Below, one piece after another: positions 1 through 9,294 of a stretch of 64,000 bases of DNA. Position numbers and translations under genes: made by a program. Position 1 is the stretch's first letter, and the number at the start of each line of letters is the position of its first letter. The stretch comes from Algoriphagus boseongensis. GTDB lineage: Bacteria > Bacteroidota > Bacteroidia > Cytophagales > Cyclobacteriaceae. Location: assembly GCF_004362805.1 (NCBI RefSeq), contig NZ_SNYF01000005.1, forward strand, positions 1,134,592-1,198,591, given 5' to 3'. The notes below the pieces were generated by a model. It saw only the letters and a program-made list of their open reading frames with translations. It searched no databases and was not told the origin of the DNA.

Positions 1-1
1 C

Positions 2-1315
2 AGTGACTTTGTATTGGCAGGGCGATCCCTGCCTCTTTTTCTTTCTGCTTCTGCCCTGTTTGCCACTTGGTTTGGATCTGAAACAATCTTCGGAGCCTCT
101 TCAGTTTATCTTGAGGATGGGCTTATAGGCGTAATTGAAGATCCATTTGGAGGTGCACTCTGTCTGGTTCTTTTTGGAATGTTTTACCTGAGACCCATGT
201 ATAAGATGAATGTCTTAACCATCGGGGACGTTTTTCAGAAGCTTTTTGGAAAGCGGATTGAGTTTTTTGCTTCGATTTTCATGATCCCAGCCTATTTCGG
301 CTATGTGGCTGCTCAATTGGTGGCCTTAAGCTTGGTTTTGGGAACCGTTGCTGATATAAGTTTGACTCAAGGAATCCTAATCTCCGCAGGAATAGTAGTC
401 TTCTATACTTTCTTAGGAGGCATGTGGGCAATTTCGATTACTGACTTTATCCAGACTACCATGATTGTAATTGGATTGGTCTGGGTCGCAATCATGGTGG
501 CGCAGGAGGCTGGCGGAGTTGGTGCGATCTTTTCTCAAGCTCCACCTGAAAGCTTTCAGTTTTTTCCGGAGAATACTTTATCTGGTTGGACCAATTATCT
601 TGGAGCATGGGCTATCCTTGGTTTGGGAAGTATTCCATCTCAGGATATTTATCAGCGGGTGATGTCTTCCAAATCAGAAAAGGTTGCTGTTCGATCTACC
701 TATCTGGCAGGAGCATTTTATTTAAGCTTTGGTTTATTACCACTATTCATTGCGCTGGGTGCGAAGGTTTTATATCCAGAGCTTTATTTGGAAAACAAAC
801 AGATGCTCCTTCCCTCAATGGTTCTTCAGCATGGAGGCTTACCTATTCAAATCATGTTTTTCGGGGCATTGATCTCTGCAATTATGAGTACAACCAGTTC
901 GGGATTATTGGCTCCATCGGCAATTATTTCCGAAAATATCATCCGGCCTTACTTCGGAGATAAACTGCAAGACAAGCATCTGCTTTGGATCTTGAGAATC
1001 AATATCGCCTCAGTTGCTGTGATTGCTACTCTGATAGCGACCTGGGAATCCAACATTTATGAATTGGTTGCAGGAGCTTCCATCTTGATGCTTGTTTCCC
1101 TTTTTGTTCCTTTGACTGCTGGATTGTATTGGAAAAAAGCCTCAAAAATGGGTGCACTCATGGCCATGGTTATTGGTATGATTGCCTATTTAGTCGCTGA
1201 AAATTTAGAATTACCAGAAACACATTTAATTGGATTAGCCTTTAGCATTTTATCCATGCTGATTGGATCCTTTTCTTTCCCGGACCAAAACCATACTACC
1301 GATGAACTATCCTAA
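2..1315 (+). CDS. sodium:solute symporter family transporter, 5' end cut by window
   Basis: This is a sodium-coupled solute carrier of the SSS (PutP-like) family in the inner membrane. The reading frame is open back to base 2 and encodes SDFVLAGRSLP, the family motif normally found a few tens of residues into the protein, so the TTG at 14 is not a start and the true N-terminus lies upstream. About eleven hydrophobic segments follow. GSETIFGAS near the start, and the stretch around residue 290 rich in Ser and Thr (SAIMSTTSSG), match the sodium and substrate region of the fold. The substrate cannot be told from sequence. The last 14 bases overlap the next gene, which suggests co-transcription. 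Family call firm, substrate unknown. Confidence 0.88.
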   Translation, partial: SDFVLAGRSLPLFLSASALFATWFGSETIFGASSVYLEDGLIGVIEDPFGGALCLVLFGMFYLRPMYKMNVLTIGDVFQKLFGKRIEFFASIFMIPAYFGYVAAQLVALSLVLGTVADISLTQGILISAGIVVFYTFLGGMWAISITDFIQTTMIVIGLVWVAIMVAQEAGGVGAIFSQAPPESFQFFPENTLSGWTNYLGAWAILGLGSIPSQDIYQRVMSSKSEKVAVRSTYLAGAFYLSFGLLPLFIALGAKVLYPELYLENKQMLLPSMVLQHGGLPIQIMFFGALISAIMSTTSSGLLAPSAIISENIIRPYFGDKLQDKHLLWILRINIASVAVIATLIATWESNIYELVAGASILMLVSLFVPLTAGLYWKKASKMGALMAMVIGMIAYLVAENLELPETHLIGLAFSILSMLIGSFSFPDQNHTTDELS

Positions 1316-2483
1316 AATTTTCCTGCAAAAAGGAAAAGAGATCTCCCTTTATAGAAGACATCATTGGGTCTTTTCTGGCGCGATTGCAAAAAGCGATACA
1401 GGAATTGAAAATGGGGGTTTGGTTTCTGTTTACTCTTCGAAAAATGAATTTCTTGGGATCGGTCATTTTTCCCAAGGTTCCATAATGGTTAGGATCATCT
1501 CTTTTGAGGAAAGGGAAATTGATTCCGAATTCTGGAAAGAAAGAATCTCCTCAGCCTTTGCTTTGAGAAAAAGTCTGGGACTGACAGAAAACTCCGAAAC
1601 CAATGTCTATCGTCTGGTTCACGGCGAAGGTGATTTGATTCCTGGATTGATTGTGGATTTTTACAACGGAACAGCGGTAATTCAAGCCCATCATGTGGGA
1701 ATACATAGGCATGTGGAAGATATTGCGCAGGCATTGAAAGCAGTATATGGAGACCAAATGAAAGGTATTTTCGACAAGAGTGCCGAAACACTTCCCAAGA
1801 ATCTGGAAATTGAATCCAATGAATGGATTTGGGGGAAAGCAGAAACTGATTTGGTGCAGGAATATGGAGCGACTTATAAGATAGATTGGGAAAAAGGCCA
1901 AAAGACAGGCTTTTTCATAGATCAAAGAGAAAACCGAAAACTGGTTTCTACCTATTCCAAAGGCAAAAAAATTCTAAACACCTTTTGCTATTCAGGAGGA
2001 TTTTCGGTCTTGGCGCTTCAGGAAGGAGCCAAAGAAGTTCATTCTGTGGACATCTCCGCAAAGGCGATTGAATTGACTGAGGAGAATGTAAAGTTGAATT
2101 CCGGATTCTCTGGAAAGCATCAATCCATAGTAGTCGATGTAGTAAAATACATCAGAGAAATTGGCGATGATTTCGACCTGATCGTTTTAGATCCACCCGC
2201 ATTTGCTAAAAACATCAAAGCCCGACATAATGCAGTTCAGGCTTACAAAAGGCTAAATGCAGAAGCCTTGAGAAAAATTAAACCGGGAGGGATTTTATTT
2301 ACCTTTTCCTGCAGCCAGGTGGTGGACAAAAATCTTTTCAATCACACCATCACAGCCGCTGCGATGGAAAGTAAACGAAAGGTTAAGATTTTGCATCATC
2401 TCTCCCAGCCTGCCGACCATCCGGTGAATATTTTTCATCCTGAGACGGAATACCTTAAAGGCTTGGTTCTTTATGTCGAGTAA
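1302..2483 (+). CDS. rlmI: class I SAM-dependent rRNA methyltransferase, RlmI-like
   Basis: Predicted to methylate C5 of a cytosine in 23S rRNA (C1962 in E. coli) using S-adenosylmethionine. An N-terminal PUA-like RNA-binding domain covers about residues 1-75, followed by the catalytic Rossmann domain. Visible family motifs are KTGFFIDQREN before the catalytic core, FCYSGGFS for SAM binding, DPPAFAK, and a Cys in TFSCSQ that fits the catalytic cysteine of m5C enzymes. The ATG at 1302 is chosen because homology starts at once (PKIFLQKGKE). An upstream TTG at 1263 would only add residues inside the symporter gene. The length of 393 residues is normal. Strong call for the family; the exact target base is inferred. 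Confidence 0.9.
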   Translation: MNYPKIFLQKGKEISLYRRHHWVFSGAIAKSDTGIENGGLVSVYSSKNEFLGIGHFSQGSIMVRIISFEEREIDSEFWKERISSAFALRKSLGLTENSETNVYRLVHGEGDLIPGLIVDFYNGTAVIQAHHVGIHRHVEDIAQALKAVYGDQMKGIFDKSAETLPKNLEIESNEWIWGKAETDLVQEYGATYKIDWEKGQKTGFFIDQRENRKLVSTYSKGKKILNTFCYSGGFSVLALQEGAKEVHSVDISAKAIELTEENVKLNSGFSGKHQSIVVDVVKYIREIGDDFDLIVLDPPAFAKNIKARHNAVQAYKRLNAEALRKIKPGGILFTFSCSQVVDKNLFNHTITAAAMESKRKVKILHHLSQPADHPVNIFHPETEYLKGLVLYVE

Positions 2484-2550
2484 AAATCCTCTCAAACAAT
2501 CCTTTTTACTATCAGTTTTGTACTAATTTCAATTCCATAAATAAAAATCT

Positions 2551-2985
2551 ATGTATACAGGAATACAACACGCGCATTCTGGAGTAGCTTATCTGGCATT
2601 AGCTGCCTTGATCTTTGTGATCTTTTGGGCTTTAATAGGCTCTCTGTCAGGTAGAGAGTTTACAGAGAAAGACCGAAAAATTGCCCTCATCGGCTTTATC
2701 CTTTCTCACATTCAATTGCTCCTTGGGCTCATCCTTTATTTCGTCAGTCCAGTTGGTTTCTCCCTATTGACTAGTGGAGGGGCTATGAGTGATGCAGCAG
2801 CCCGATTGACTGCTCTTGAGCATCCTTTGATCAATATCATTGCTATCGTTTTGATTTCTCTGGGGTACATCCGCACCAAAAAACTTTCCAATTCCAGAGC
2901 AAAATTCAGAAGTGTTTACATGCTTTATGCTGTGGGATTAGTTTTAATCCTAAGCAGAATTCCTTGGGCCAATTGGCTGGGATAA
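2551..2985 (+). CDS. four-helix integral membrane protein, cytochrome-b-like, function unknown
   Basis: A 144-residue protein with four predicted membrane helices, roughly at residues 10-30, 46-66, 86-105 and 122-140. Histidines lie near the start (HAHSG), in the second helix (SHIQ) and before the third (EHPL). This pattern would fit heme or quinone binding, and similar Bacteroidota proteins are often labelled cytochrome b without proof. The helices are joined by a short basic loop (RTKKLSNSR). It stands alone, 67 bases after the methyltransferase, and is followed by a clear terminator. I recognise the general type but no defined function. Confidence 0.75.
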   Translation: MYTGIQHAHSGVAYLALAALIFVIFWALIGSLSGREFTEKDRKIALIGFILSHIQLLLGLILYFVSPVGFSLLTSGGAMSDAAARLTALEHPLINIIAIVLISLGYIRTKKLSNSRAKFRSVYMLYAVGLVLILSRIPWANWLG

Positions 2986-3005
2986 GCTAAAAAACTTCTC
3001 TTTTT

Positions 3006-3036
3006 AATCCGGCTACCTAGTGGCCGGATTTTTTTT
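3006..3036 (+). terminator. rho-independent terminator
   Basis: A perfect 8-bp stem (AATCCGGC with GCCGGATT), a 9-nt loop and a run of eight T. It ends the transcript of the four-helix membrane protein 20 bases upstream. Confidence 0.85.
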
Positions 3037-3144
3037 GATCATCCTCTTTTTATGCTGATCCGATTTTTTCACCACTCAACATTTTATGCAACTTTGTTTC
3101 AAAAACTTTGGTTTAAACAAATGCCATTCTATAGTTTTGCAACG

Positions 3145-5457
3145 ATGTTACAAAAAGCAGGTTTTTTCATTCTCTTCGTAACTGTCTTGTTCAGTTTTCA
3201 GACTGCACATGCGCAAAAGTGTAATCTTACACTGAAGGGAAAGATTCTTCATCAGGAAAATGATGAGCCTGTTGAGGCTGCCTATATCTGGATTATGGAA
3301 AACCGGACAGGGGCAGTTTCAGATCAGAATGGAAATTTCACCATCCGTGATTTATGCCCAGGTACCTATACCATCCGGGTTCAATTTTTGGGTCACAAAG
3401 AAATTCTTCAAACGATCCAGTTAACAGGAAATACCCTAAATCAAACTTTTAGAATAGAGGAAGAATCGCTCGATCTTTCAGGAGTGGAAGTTCACGGACA
3501 TCGGGAAGCGGTTCAAACGACTACTGCAGTAACTTCTCTTTATGGAGAAAACCTCCTGATGGCAAGAGGAGAAAGCTTAGGAGAAAGCCTTAAGCGTGTA
3601 GCCGGAGTCACTACTTTTTCTACGGGAAATACGATTGCAAAACCTGTGATTCATGGCCTTCACAGCAACAGGATCATGATTCTGAATAATGGAATCCGCT
3701 TGGAAGGACAACAATGGGGTGCAGAACATGCACCAGAGATTGATCCGTTTTTGGCAGATGAAATCACGGTAATAAAAGGTGCAGAAACGGTAAGATTTGG
3801 TCCAGAAGCAATGGGTGGAGTGATTATGGTCAATCCACCTGCCCTGCCTACTTCTAAAAAGAGTTTGACTGAAATTCATCTTTTGGGAAGTACCAATGGA
3901 AGAATGGGAAATATTTCTACCTCCCATACCGGAGGTTCAGATAAAATCAAAGGCTTAGGCTATCGTATTCAGGCTTCAGGGAAAAGAGCTGGATACATCA
4001 GATCTCCACGATACTACCAGGCAAATACGGGAATGTCGGAGTATAATTTTTCTTCCTCCATAGGCTATAGCAGAGATAAACTTGGAGTTGAAGGATATTA
4101 TAGCTTTTTCAATACTGAGTTGGGGATTCTTCGGGATGCCCACACTGGAAATCTTTCTGATCTCAATGAAATCATTGAAAATGGAGAGCCATTCCTAAAA
4201 CCTGACTTCTCTTACGACATCTCCAATCCCAAGCAGGTAGTATCACATCATTTGGCTAAAATCAAAGCGCATTACCATCTAAATACAGATTGGAAGCTTA
4301 ATCTTCAATATGGATTTCAGGCAAATAACCGACAGGAGTACGATCGAAGACGTGGAGATTTGAATGCAAAACCGAGTTTGGATTTGCAGCTTTTCACCAA
4401 CACGGTAGATCTTTTTCTTGATCACAATTTTAAGAGCAACTGGAATGGCTCATTCGGAATTAATCTAATCCAGCAAGCAAACAGCAATATTCCAGGAACT
4501 GGTGTTACCCCTTTGATTCCTAATTATGACATGCTGAATGCAGGGATTTATTTGATGGAAAAGTATCTCAAAGGTCCTTTGGAAATAGAAGCTGGAGCCA
4601 GATACGATTACAGGACAGTTCAAGCAGCCAGATATGTAGGAGAAGAATTGCAAGAGTCCGATCTGAGTTACCAGAATTTCTCGGCCTTTATCGGAGGATT
4701 ATACCAACTCAGCCCCTATTTCTCCTTTTCTTCCAATTTGGGATCAGCATGGAGACCACCTAATGTGAATGAGCTTTTCAGCCAAGGTCTCCATCATGGT
4801 GCTGCAGCAGTTGAAATTGGAGATCCTAATCTAAATTCAGAAAAGTCAATTAAATGGGTCAATGAGCTAGAGTTTGAAAGCAATAAGGCTCTTATTGAAC
4901 TCACCGGGTATGTGAATCGGATCAACGATTACATCTATCTCAATCCAACTGGTGAGACTTTTGTCAGTCTCCGAGGTACTTTCAACGTCTACGAATACCT
5001 ACAGGCAGACGCACTTCTATATGGCTTTGACCTTTCCGGAAGCTATTCTTTCTCAGATCGCCTAAATGCCTACATGAAAGGATCGATTATTCGGGCTAGA
5101 AATCTGGATGAAAACAACTTCTTCCCTTTTATACCCTCCGATAGAATGGACTGGGGAGTTTCCTATGCCTTGGGAAAAAGCGATTCTAAAAATTCTGATC
5201 TGATTACCCTTAGTAATCTCTTGGTTGCAAGGCAATCCAGAGAACCTGATTTCGATTTGGCACCTGCACCTCCGGGATATGCTTTAATCAATATTTCCTA
5301 TCAGAAAAAAATAAAACTAGCTGATAACCAATTCAATATTGGTCTTCAAGTAAATAACCTATTTGACACTGAATTCAAAGAATACATGAATAGATTCAGG
5401 TATTTTACTTCAGACATGGGAAGAAACATTTCTTTAAAACTCAATTACCAATTCTAA
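3145..5457 (+). CDS. TonB-dependent outer membrane receptor with carboxypeptidase-D-like N-terminal domain
   Basis: A ligand-gated outer membrane channel powered by TonB. From the ATG at 3145 it has a signal peptide of about 24 residues ending AHAQ, a carboxypeptidase-D regulatory-like domain (about 25-105), a plug domain (about 115-225, with HGLHSNRIMILNNG and VIKGAETVRFG) and a 22-strand-type barrel to a terminal Phe (LKLNYQF). In-frame ATGs at 3052 and 3121 would give longer signal regions; 3145 gives the most regular one. The plug segment GQQWGAEHAPEIDP marks a recognisable Bacteroidota subfamily that I associate with metal or small-ligand uptake, but that is inference. The next gene, 12 bases on, encodes a lipoprotein that is probably its partner. 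Confidence 0.88.
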   Translation: MLQKAGFFILFVTVLFSFQTAHAQKCNLTLKGKILHQENDEPVEAAYIWIMENRTGAVSDQNGNFTIRDLCPGTYTIRVQFLGHKEILQTIQLTGNTLNQTFRIEEESLDLSGVEVHGHREAVQTTTAVTSLYGENLLMARGESLGESLKRVAGVTTFSTGNTIAKPVIHGLHSNRIMILNNGIRLEGQQWGAEHAPEIDPFLADEITVIKGAETVRFGPEAMGGVIMVNPPALPTSKKSLTEIHLLGSTNGRMGNISTSHTGGSDKIKGLGYRIQASGKRAGYIRSPRYYQANTGMSEYNFSSSIGYSRDKLGVEGYYSFFNTELGILRDAHTGNLSDLNEIIENGEPFLKPDFSYDISNPKQVVSHHLAKIKAHYHLNTDWKLNLQYGFQANNRQEYDRRRGDLNAKPSLDLQLFTNTVDLFLDHNFKSNWNGSFGINLIQQANSNIPGTGVTPLIPNYDMLNAGIYLMEKYLKGPLEIEAGARYDYRTVQAARYVGEELQESDLSYQNFSAFIGGLYQLSPYFSFSSNLGSAWRPPNVNELFSQGLHHGAAAVEIGDPNLNSEKSIKWVNELEFESNKALIELTGYVNRINDYIYLNPTGETFVSLRGTFNVYEYLQADALLYGFDLSGSYSFSDRLNAYMKGSIIRARNLDENNFFPFIPSDRMDWGVSYALGKSDSKNSDLITLSNLLVARQSREPDFDLAPAPPGYALINISYQKKIKLADNQFNIGLQVNNLFDTEFKEYMNRFRYFTSDMGRNISLKLNYQF

Positions 5458-5469
5458 CTATCAATTATT

Positions 5470-6066
5470 ATGAAAAACCTAAGAAAGCTACCCCTCTACC
5501 TACTTGCAATTCTTGCATTTGGATTTGCATCTTGTGAAAGTGAAGATCCGGAAAAAGAAAATGATGGAGAGGTAATTACTGATGTGATCTTAACTTTTCA
5601 GGAACTTGACGCCTCGAATAACCCAGTTGGTGCTGCTGTATCCTTCAAGGCAAGCGATCCACAAGGCATTGAGGTTGGAGCAACTCCAACAATTCAGCCA
5701 GTAAATGTCACAAAGGGCAAGAAGTATCAAATGACAATCGAAGTTCTGAACTCCATCGAAGGAGAAGATATCACAGAGGAGATTTTGGCAGAAGCAGATG
5801 AACATCAATTCTTTTTCCTTGGATCAGGAATTACAAGTAATATTCTTACCACAAGCTATGCCGATGGAAATGGTGTTGCTTTAGGATTGAAAAACTTGGT
5901 AACAGTTTCTTCCTCTCCTGGAACAAACAACACCCAACTTCAAGTAATCTTGAGACATGATCTGGATAAAAACTTCCCAGGCGCAAACAATCCAAATTTC
6001 GCTAACTACATCCAAGCAGGAGGAGAAACTGATCTAGACATCACTTTCCCTGTGGTGATCAATTAA
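5470..6066 (+). CDS. lipoprotein paired with the TonB receptor (DEHQF-type)
   Basis: A 198-residue protein with a lipoprotein signal (LAFGFASC, lipidated Cys22) followed by an acidic linker. The rest looks like an all-beta domain. The segment ITEEILAEADEHQFFF is distinctive: as I recall, related Bacteroidota lipoproteins carry an acidic EE-DEHQ motif and are catalogued under the uninformative name type 1 periplasmic binding fold superfamily protein. It lies 12 bases after the TonB receptor gene and is closed by a terminator, so the two form one operon. A role in presenting ligand to the receptor is likely but not shown. The acidic and His residues could bind metal. Confidence 0.75.
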   Translation: MKNLRKLPLYLLAILAFGFASCESEDPEKENDGEVITDVILTFQELDASNNPVGAAVSFKASDPQGIEVGATPTIQPVNVTKGKKYQMTIEVLNSIEGEDITEEILAEADEHQFFFLGSGITSNILTTSYADGNGVALGLKNLVTVSSSPGTNNTQLQVILRHDLDKNFPGANNPNFANYIQAGGETDLDITFPVVIN

Positions 6067-6085
6067 TACTCACTAAAAGAAAAAC

Positions 6086-6115
6086 AAAAAAGGCAGCCTA
6101 ACCGCTGCCTTTTTT
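6086..6115. terminator. bidirectional rho-independent terminator
   Basis: The stem AAAAAAGGCAGC pairs with GCTGCCTTTTTT around a 6-nt loop. The A-run and T-run on either side let it serve both the lipoprotein gene on the plus strand and the convergent CHRD-like gene on the minus strand. Confidence 0.85.
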
Positions 6116-6132
6116 GCTTTCTGAAATATCAT

Positions 6133-6636
6133 TTAAAATCCCTTTCCGCAAATAGCTAAATCGTCAGGATTGAATGCTGAGGGGTTTGCACCAACATTTC
6201 CAGCTACAAGAATTACCTGATAGTCCGGACCTTCATTTGCTAAATGGATTTTTACATGGCCATCAAACATCCGCATGGCTTCAAAATCAAGCTGAGAGCC
6301 ATCGGACAATTTTCCTAGGATCGTGTTTGATTCCAAAGTTTTAGCTGAAACAGGGTTTAGCATAAAGGCAATAGGAGCATCTGCTTGGTCATAACTCCCA
6401 AAATGCAAATGAGCAGGATAACTATAATCTGAATTGGCTTTGACCCCATTCATTCTTAGCGTGAGCTCCAATCCACCGGCTACTAATTCCTTCACATTCA
6501 TAGTACCGGTAAAATCATAGTCACTTGATTTGAAAAGCTCGAAATTCAACTCTCTACCGGTATATTGATCTGGCTCAGTTTCTGAACAGGAGGAAATGCC
6601 CAAGAGGACAATCGCTATGAAGAACAACTTTTTCAT
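6133..6636 (-). CDS. CHRD-like domain lipoprotein
   Basis: A 167-residue lipoprotein (signal ending ISSC, Cys17) with a single beta-rich domain. The pattern PAHLHFG in mid-protein and GHVKIHLA near the C-terminus resembles CHRD-domain proteins and, more distantly, the His arrangement of Cu/Zn superoxide dismutases. No complete SOD ligand set is visible, so an enzyme call is not justified. The C-terminus has a lone Cys (AICGKGF). It faces the TonB operon across a shared terminator and is divergent from the helicase gene. Family assignment moderate, function unknown. Confidence 0.65.
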   Translation of the reverse strand: MKKLFFIAIVLLGISSCSETEPDQYTGRELNFELFKSSDYDFTGTMNVKELVAGGLELTLRMNGVKANSDYSYPAHLHFGSYDQADAPIAFMLNPVSAKTLESNTILGKLSDGSQLDFEAMRMFDGHVKIHLANEGPDYQVILVAGNVGANPSAFNPDDLAICGKGF

Positions 6637-6834
6637 TTATTCGGGGTTTTGTATTCAAAACGAAATGGAGACACTTCGGTTTATGAATTACTAAAATTAT
6701 CAAGAAAAACGAGTATTGAGGTATCTCTCGTCACAGATGGCTAAATTTTTCACCCGACACTTTATGCCATTAAAATGGAATTGTAAAAAAATAGCCTGAA
6801 TTTCCGACTTTAAAAAAACCAAAGAGCCTATCCA

Positions 6835-9294
6835 ATGGAGGATAAAAGACTCAACGTAGCTTTTGATTATTTCCAGAAAAAAAACTGGACTCCCTTCCCT
6901 TTTCAGATACAGGCCTGGAAGGATTATTTGGATGGAAAATCAGGCTTATTAAATGCTCCAACGGGTTCAGGAAAAACTTTTGCGCTTTGGTTTCCTGCAA
7001 TTTTGGAATACATCCAAAATAACCCAGATACATGGCAAAAGCCAAAGAACAATGGAATCCAATTGATCTGGGTAACTCCCCTACGTGCCCTAGCCCAGGA
7101 TATTCAAAAGGCCATGCAGGAAGTATGCGAGGTAATCGGTTTGCCATGGCAGGTTGCCGTAAGAAATGGGGATACCGACCCCAAAACAAGAGCAGCCCTA
7201 AAAAAAAGACCTCCTGAATGCCTGATCACCACACCGGAAACTTTGCACATTCTGATTTCACAAAAGGGTCACCAGGAACTTTTCCACAGCCTTCAATGCA
7301 TCGTAGTAGATGAGTGGCATGAGTTGGTTGGAAACAAAAGAGGTATTCAAGTGCAATTGGCTTTGGAATATATCCAGGCAATCTGTCCGCAGACTTTTCG
7401 TCGCTGGGCGATTTCAGCAACTATCGGGAATTTAAATCAAGCCGCCAAAGTACTCCTCGGAAATGAGCTTCCTATACACATCATCAAGGCCCAAGTTGAA
7501 AAAGAGATTTTGATTAATTCTGTTTTCCCGGAGGAAATAGAAAAATATCCTTGGGCTGGACATCTGGGAATCCGGATGTTGGATCAGGTAATTAAGATTA
7601 TTGAGGAGGGAAAAACAGTTCTTCTCTTCACCAACACCCGATCTCAAACAGAAATATGGTATCAAAAAATCCTAGAAACGAGGCCAGATTGGGCAGGTTG
7701 GATAGCTATGCATCATGGATCCTTGGACATGTCTGTCCGGGCTTGGGTAGAAAATGCCCTTCATGAAGGAGTTCTGAAATTGGTGGTTTGTACCTCTAGC
7801 TTGGATTTGGGGGTGGACTTTAGACCTGTAGACCGGGTGATTCAAGTAGGAAGTCCAAAAGGAGTTAGCCGTTTTGTCCAGCGGGCAGGTAGAGCTGGCC
7901 ATCAGCCTGGCCTTCCCTCAGAGATTTACTTTGTTCCCACCAATGCCCTCGAATTGATCGAAGCCGCTGCACTACGAAATGCAATTGAAAAGGAGGAAAT
8001 GGAATCTCAATTTACCCCGGAACTTCCCTACGATGTGCTTATTCAGTTTTTAGTCACTTTGGCAATTGGAGATGGCTTTGATCCAGATGTCCTTTTTCCC
8101 ATTGTCAAAAGAACCTATTCCTATTCTAACTTGGAAAAATTTGAACAGGAATGGATCATCGATTTTATTACCAAAGGAGGTGTTTCCTTGGGTAATTATG
8201 AGGATTTTCTCAAAGTAGAAAAAAGCGAAGACGGATTGTTCCGAGTCACAAGCAAACGAATCGCCATGCGCCACAGGCTAAGCATGGGAACTATCGTTTC
8301 TGATGTTAGTCTAAGGGTAAAATTCAAAAACGGAACCTATTTGGGAACTGTAGAAGAATACTTTATTGCCAAGCTAAAAATTGGAGACCGCTTCTTTTTT
8401 GCAGGGAGAAATCTTGAACTTCTTCAGGTCAAAGGACTTGATGCCTTCGTCAAAGTTTCTGAGAAAAAGACCTCAAATGTCGTGAGCTGGATGGGTGCTA
8501 GAATGTCCCTTTCTTCCATGCTTTCCGATAAAATCAGGGAGATTTTCAAGGAATACAATCAAGGATTGGTGAATTCCGAAGAGGTTCGGAAAGTACTTCC
8601 CATTTTAGATCTTCAAAGCAAATTATCCATTGTTCCTGACGGGGATACTTTTTTGGTTGAGTCATTGCAAAGTCAGGATGGCCACCACTTGTTTTTCTAC
8701 CCTTTCGAGGGTAGGATGATGCATGAACTGATGAGTGCGCTCATCGCTTATCGCATTTCACAAAGCTATTCTGTTTCCTTAAACATGGCCATGAACGACT
8801 ATGGATTTGAGATTCTTTCAGATGTTTACATTTCTCCAGAAGAGATTTTCGAAGAGGATATTCTGAGCCTTAAAAATATCGAGGACGATATTCTTCATTG
8901 CGTGAATGAAAGCGAAATGTCCAGACGAAAATTCAGGGAAATTGCCAGCATCGCAGGCTTGGTTTTTCAGGGATATCCGGGCAAACCCGCTTCATTTAAG
9001 CATATTCAGGCCAATTCAAGCCTTCTTTTCCAGGTTTTTGAGCAGTATGATCCCAATAACCTTCTCTTGAAACAAGCTCGAATAGAATCCCTGAACCAGC
9101 AGATGGAAAAGGACATGTTTATCAATGCAATCCAAAAGCTGAATCGACTGAAAATAGTCATAGAAAGACCAGTTCAGTTTACGCCCTTTTCCTTCCCGAT
9201 CATGGTCGACCGATTAAACAGAACCAATATTTCCTCCGAATCTATAGAGGATAAGGTCGCAAAAATATTGGCTCAAATGCAGGAAGTGGATTAA
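6835..9294 (+). CDS. ligase-associated DNA DEXH-box helicase (Lhr-like)
   Basis: An ATP-dependent superfamily 2 helicase predicted to act in DNA end repair. Walker A is APTGSGKT (residues 41-48), motif II is the variant DEWH, motif III is SAT, and motif VI is QRAGRAGHQPG. The C-terminal half carries the winged-helix and Lhr-type region. The length of 819 residues is normal for this family, whose members usually sit with an ATP-dependent DNA ligase, a beta-CASP exonuclease and a phosphoesterase. None of these partners flanks it here. The start at 6835 is the first ATG with good homology. The gene ends 4 bases inside the convergent trkH gene. Confidence 0.88.
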   Translation: MEDKRLNVAFDYFQKKNWTPFPFQIQAWKDYLDGKSGLLNAPTGSGKTFALWFPAILEYIQNNPDTWQKPKNNGIQLIWVTPLRALAQDIQKAMQEVCEVIGLPWQVAVRNGDTDPKTRAALKKRPPECLITTPETLHILISQKGHQELFHSLQCIVVDEWHELVGNKRGIQVQLALEYIQAICPQTFRRWAISATIGNLNQAAKVLLGNELPIHIIKAQVEKEILINSVFPEEIEKYPWAGHLGIRMLDQVIKIIEEGKTVLLFTNTRSQTEIWYQKILETRPDWAGWIAMHHGSLDMSVRAWVENALHEGVLKLVVCTSSLDLGVDFRPVDRVIQVGSPKGVSRFVQRAGRAGHQPGLPSEIYFVPTNALELIEAAALRNAIEKEEMESQFTPELPYDVLIQFLVTLAIGDGFDPDVLFPIVKRTYSYSNLEKFEQEWIIDFITKGGVSLGNYEDFLKVEKSEDGLFRVTSKRIAMRHRLSMGTIVSDVSLRVKFKNGTYLGTVEEYFIAKLKIGDRFFFAGRNLELLQVKGLDAFVKVSEKKTSNVVSWMGARMSLSSMLSDKIREIFKEYNQGLVNSEEVRKVLPILDLQSKLSIVPDGDTFLVESLQSQDGHHLFFYPFEGRMMHELMSALIAYRISQSYSVSLNMAMNDYGFEILSDVYISPEEIFEEDILSLKNIEDDILHCVNESEMSRRKFREIASIAGLVFQGYPGKPASFKHIQANSSLLFQVFEQYDPNNLLLKQARIESLNQQMEKDMFINAIQKLNRLKIVIERPVQFTPFSFPIMVDRLNRTNISSESIEDKVAKILAQMQEVD

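Noticed and set aside
3132..3139. TAGTTTTG as a -7 promoter box for the TonB receptor
   Set aside because: It matches the consensus but lies only 5 bases before the chosen start codon, too close for a normal transcript.
6133..6636. Cu/Zn superoxide dismutase for the CHRD-like lipoprotein
   Set aside because: HLHFG and GHVKIH resemble SOD spacing, but the full set of copper and zinc ligands and the active-site Arg region are not present.
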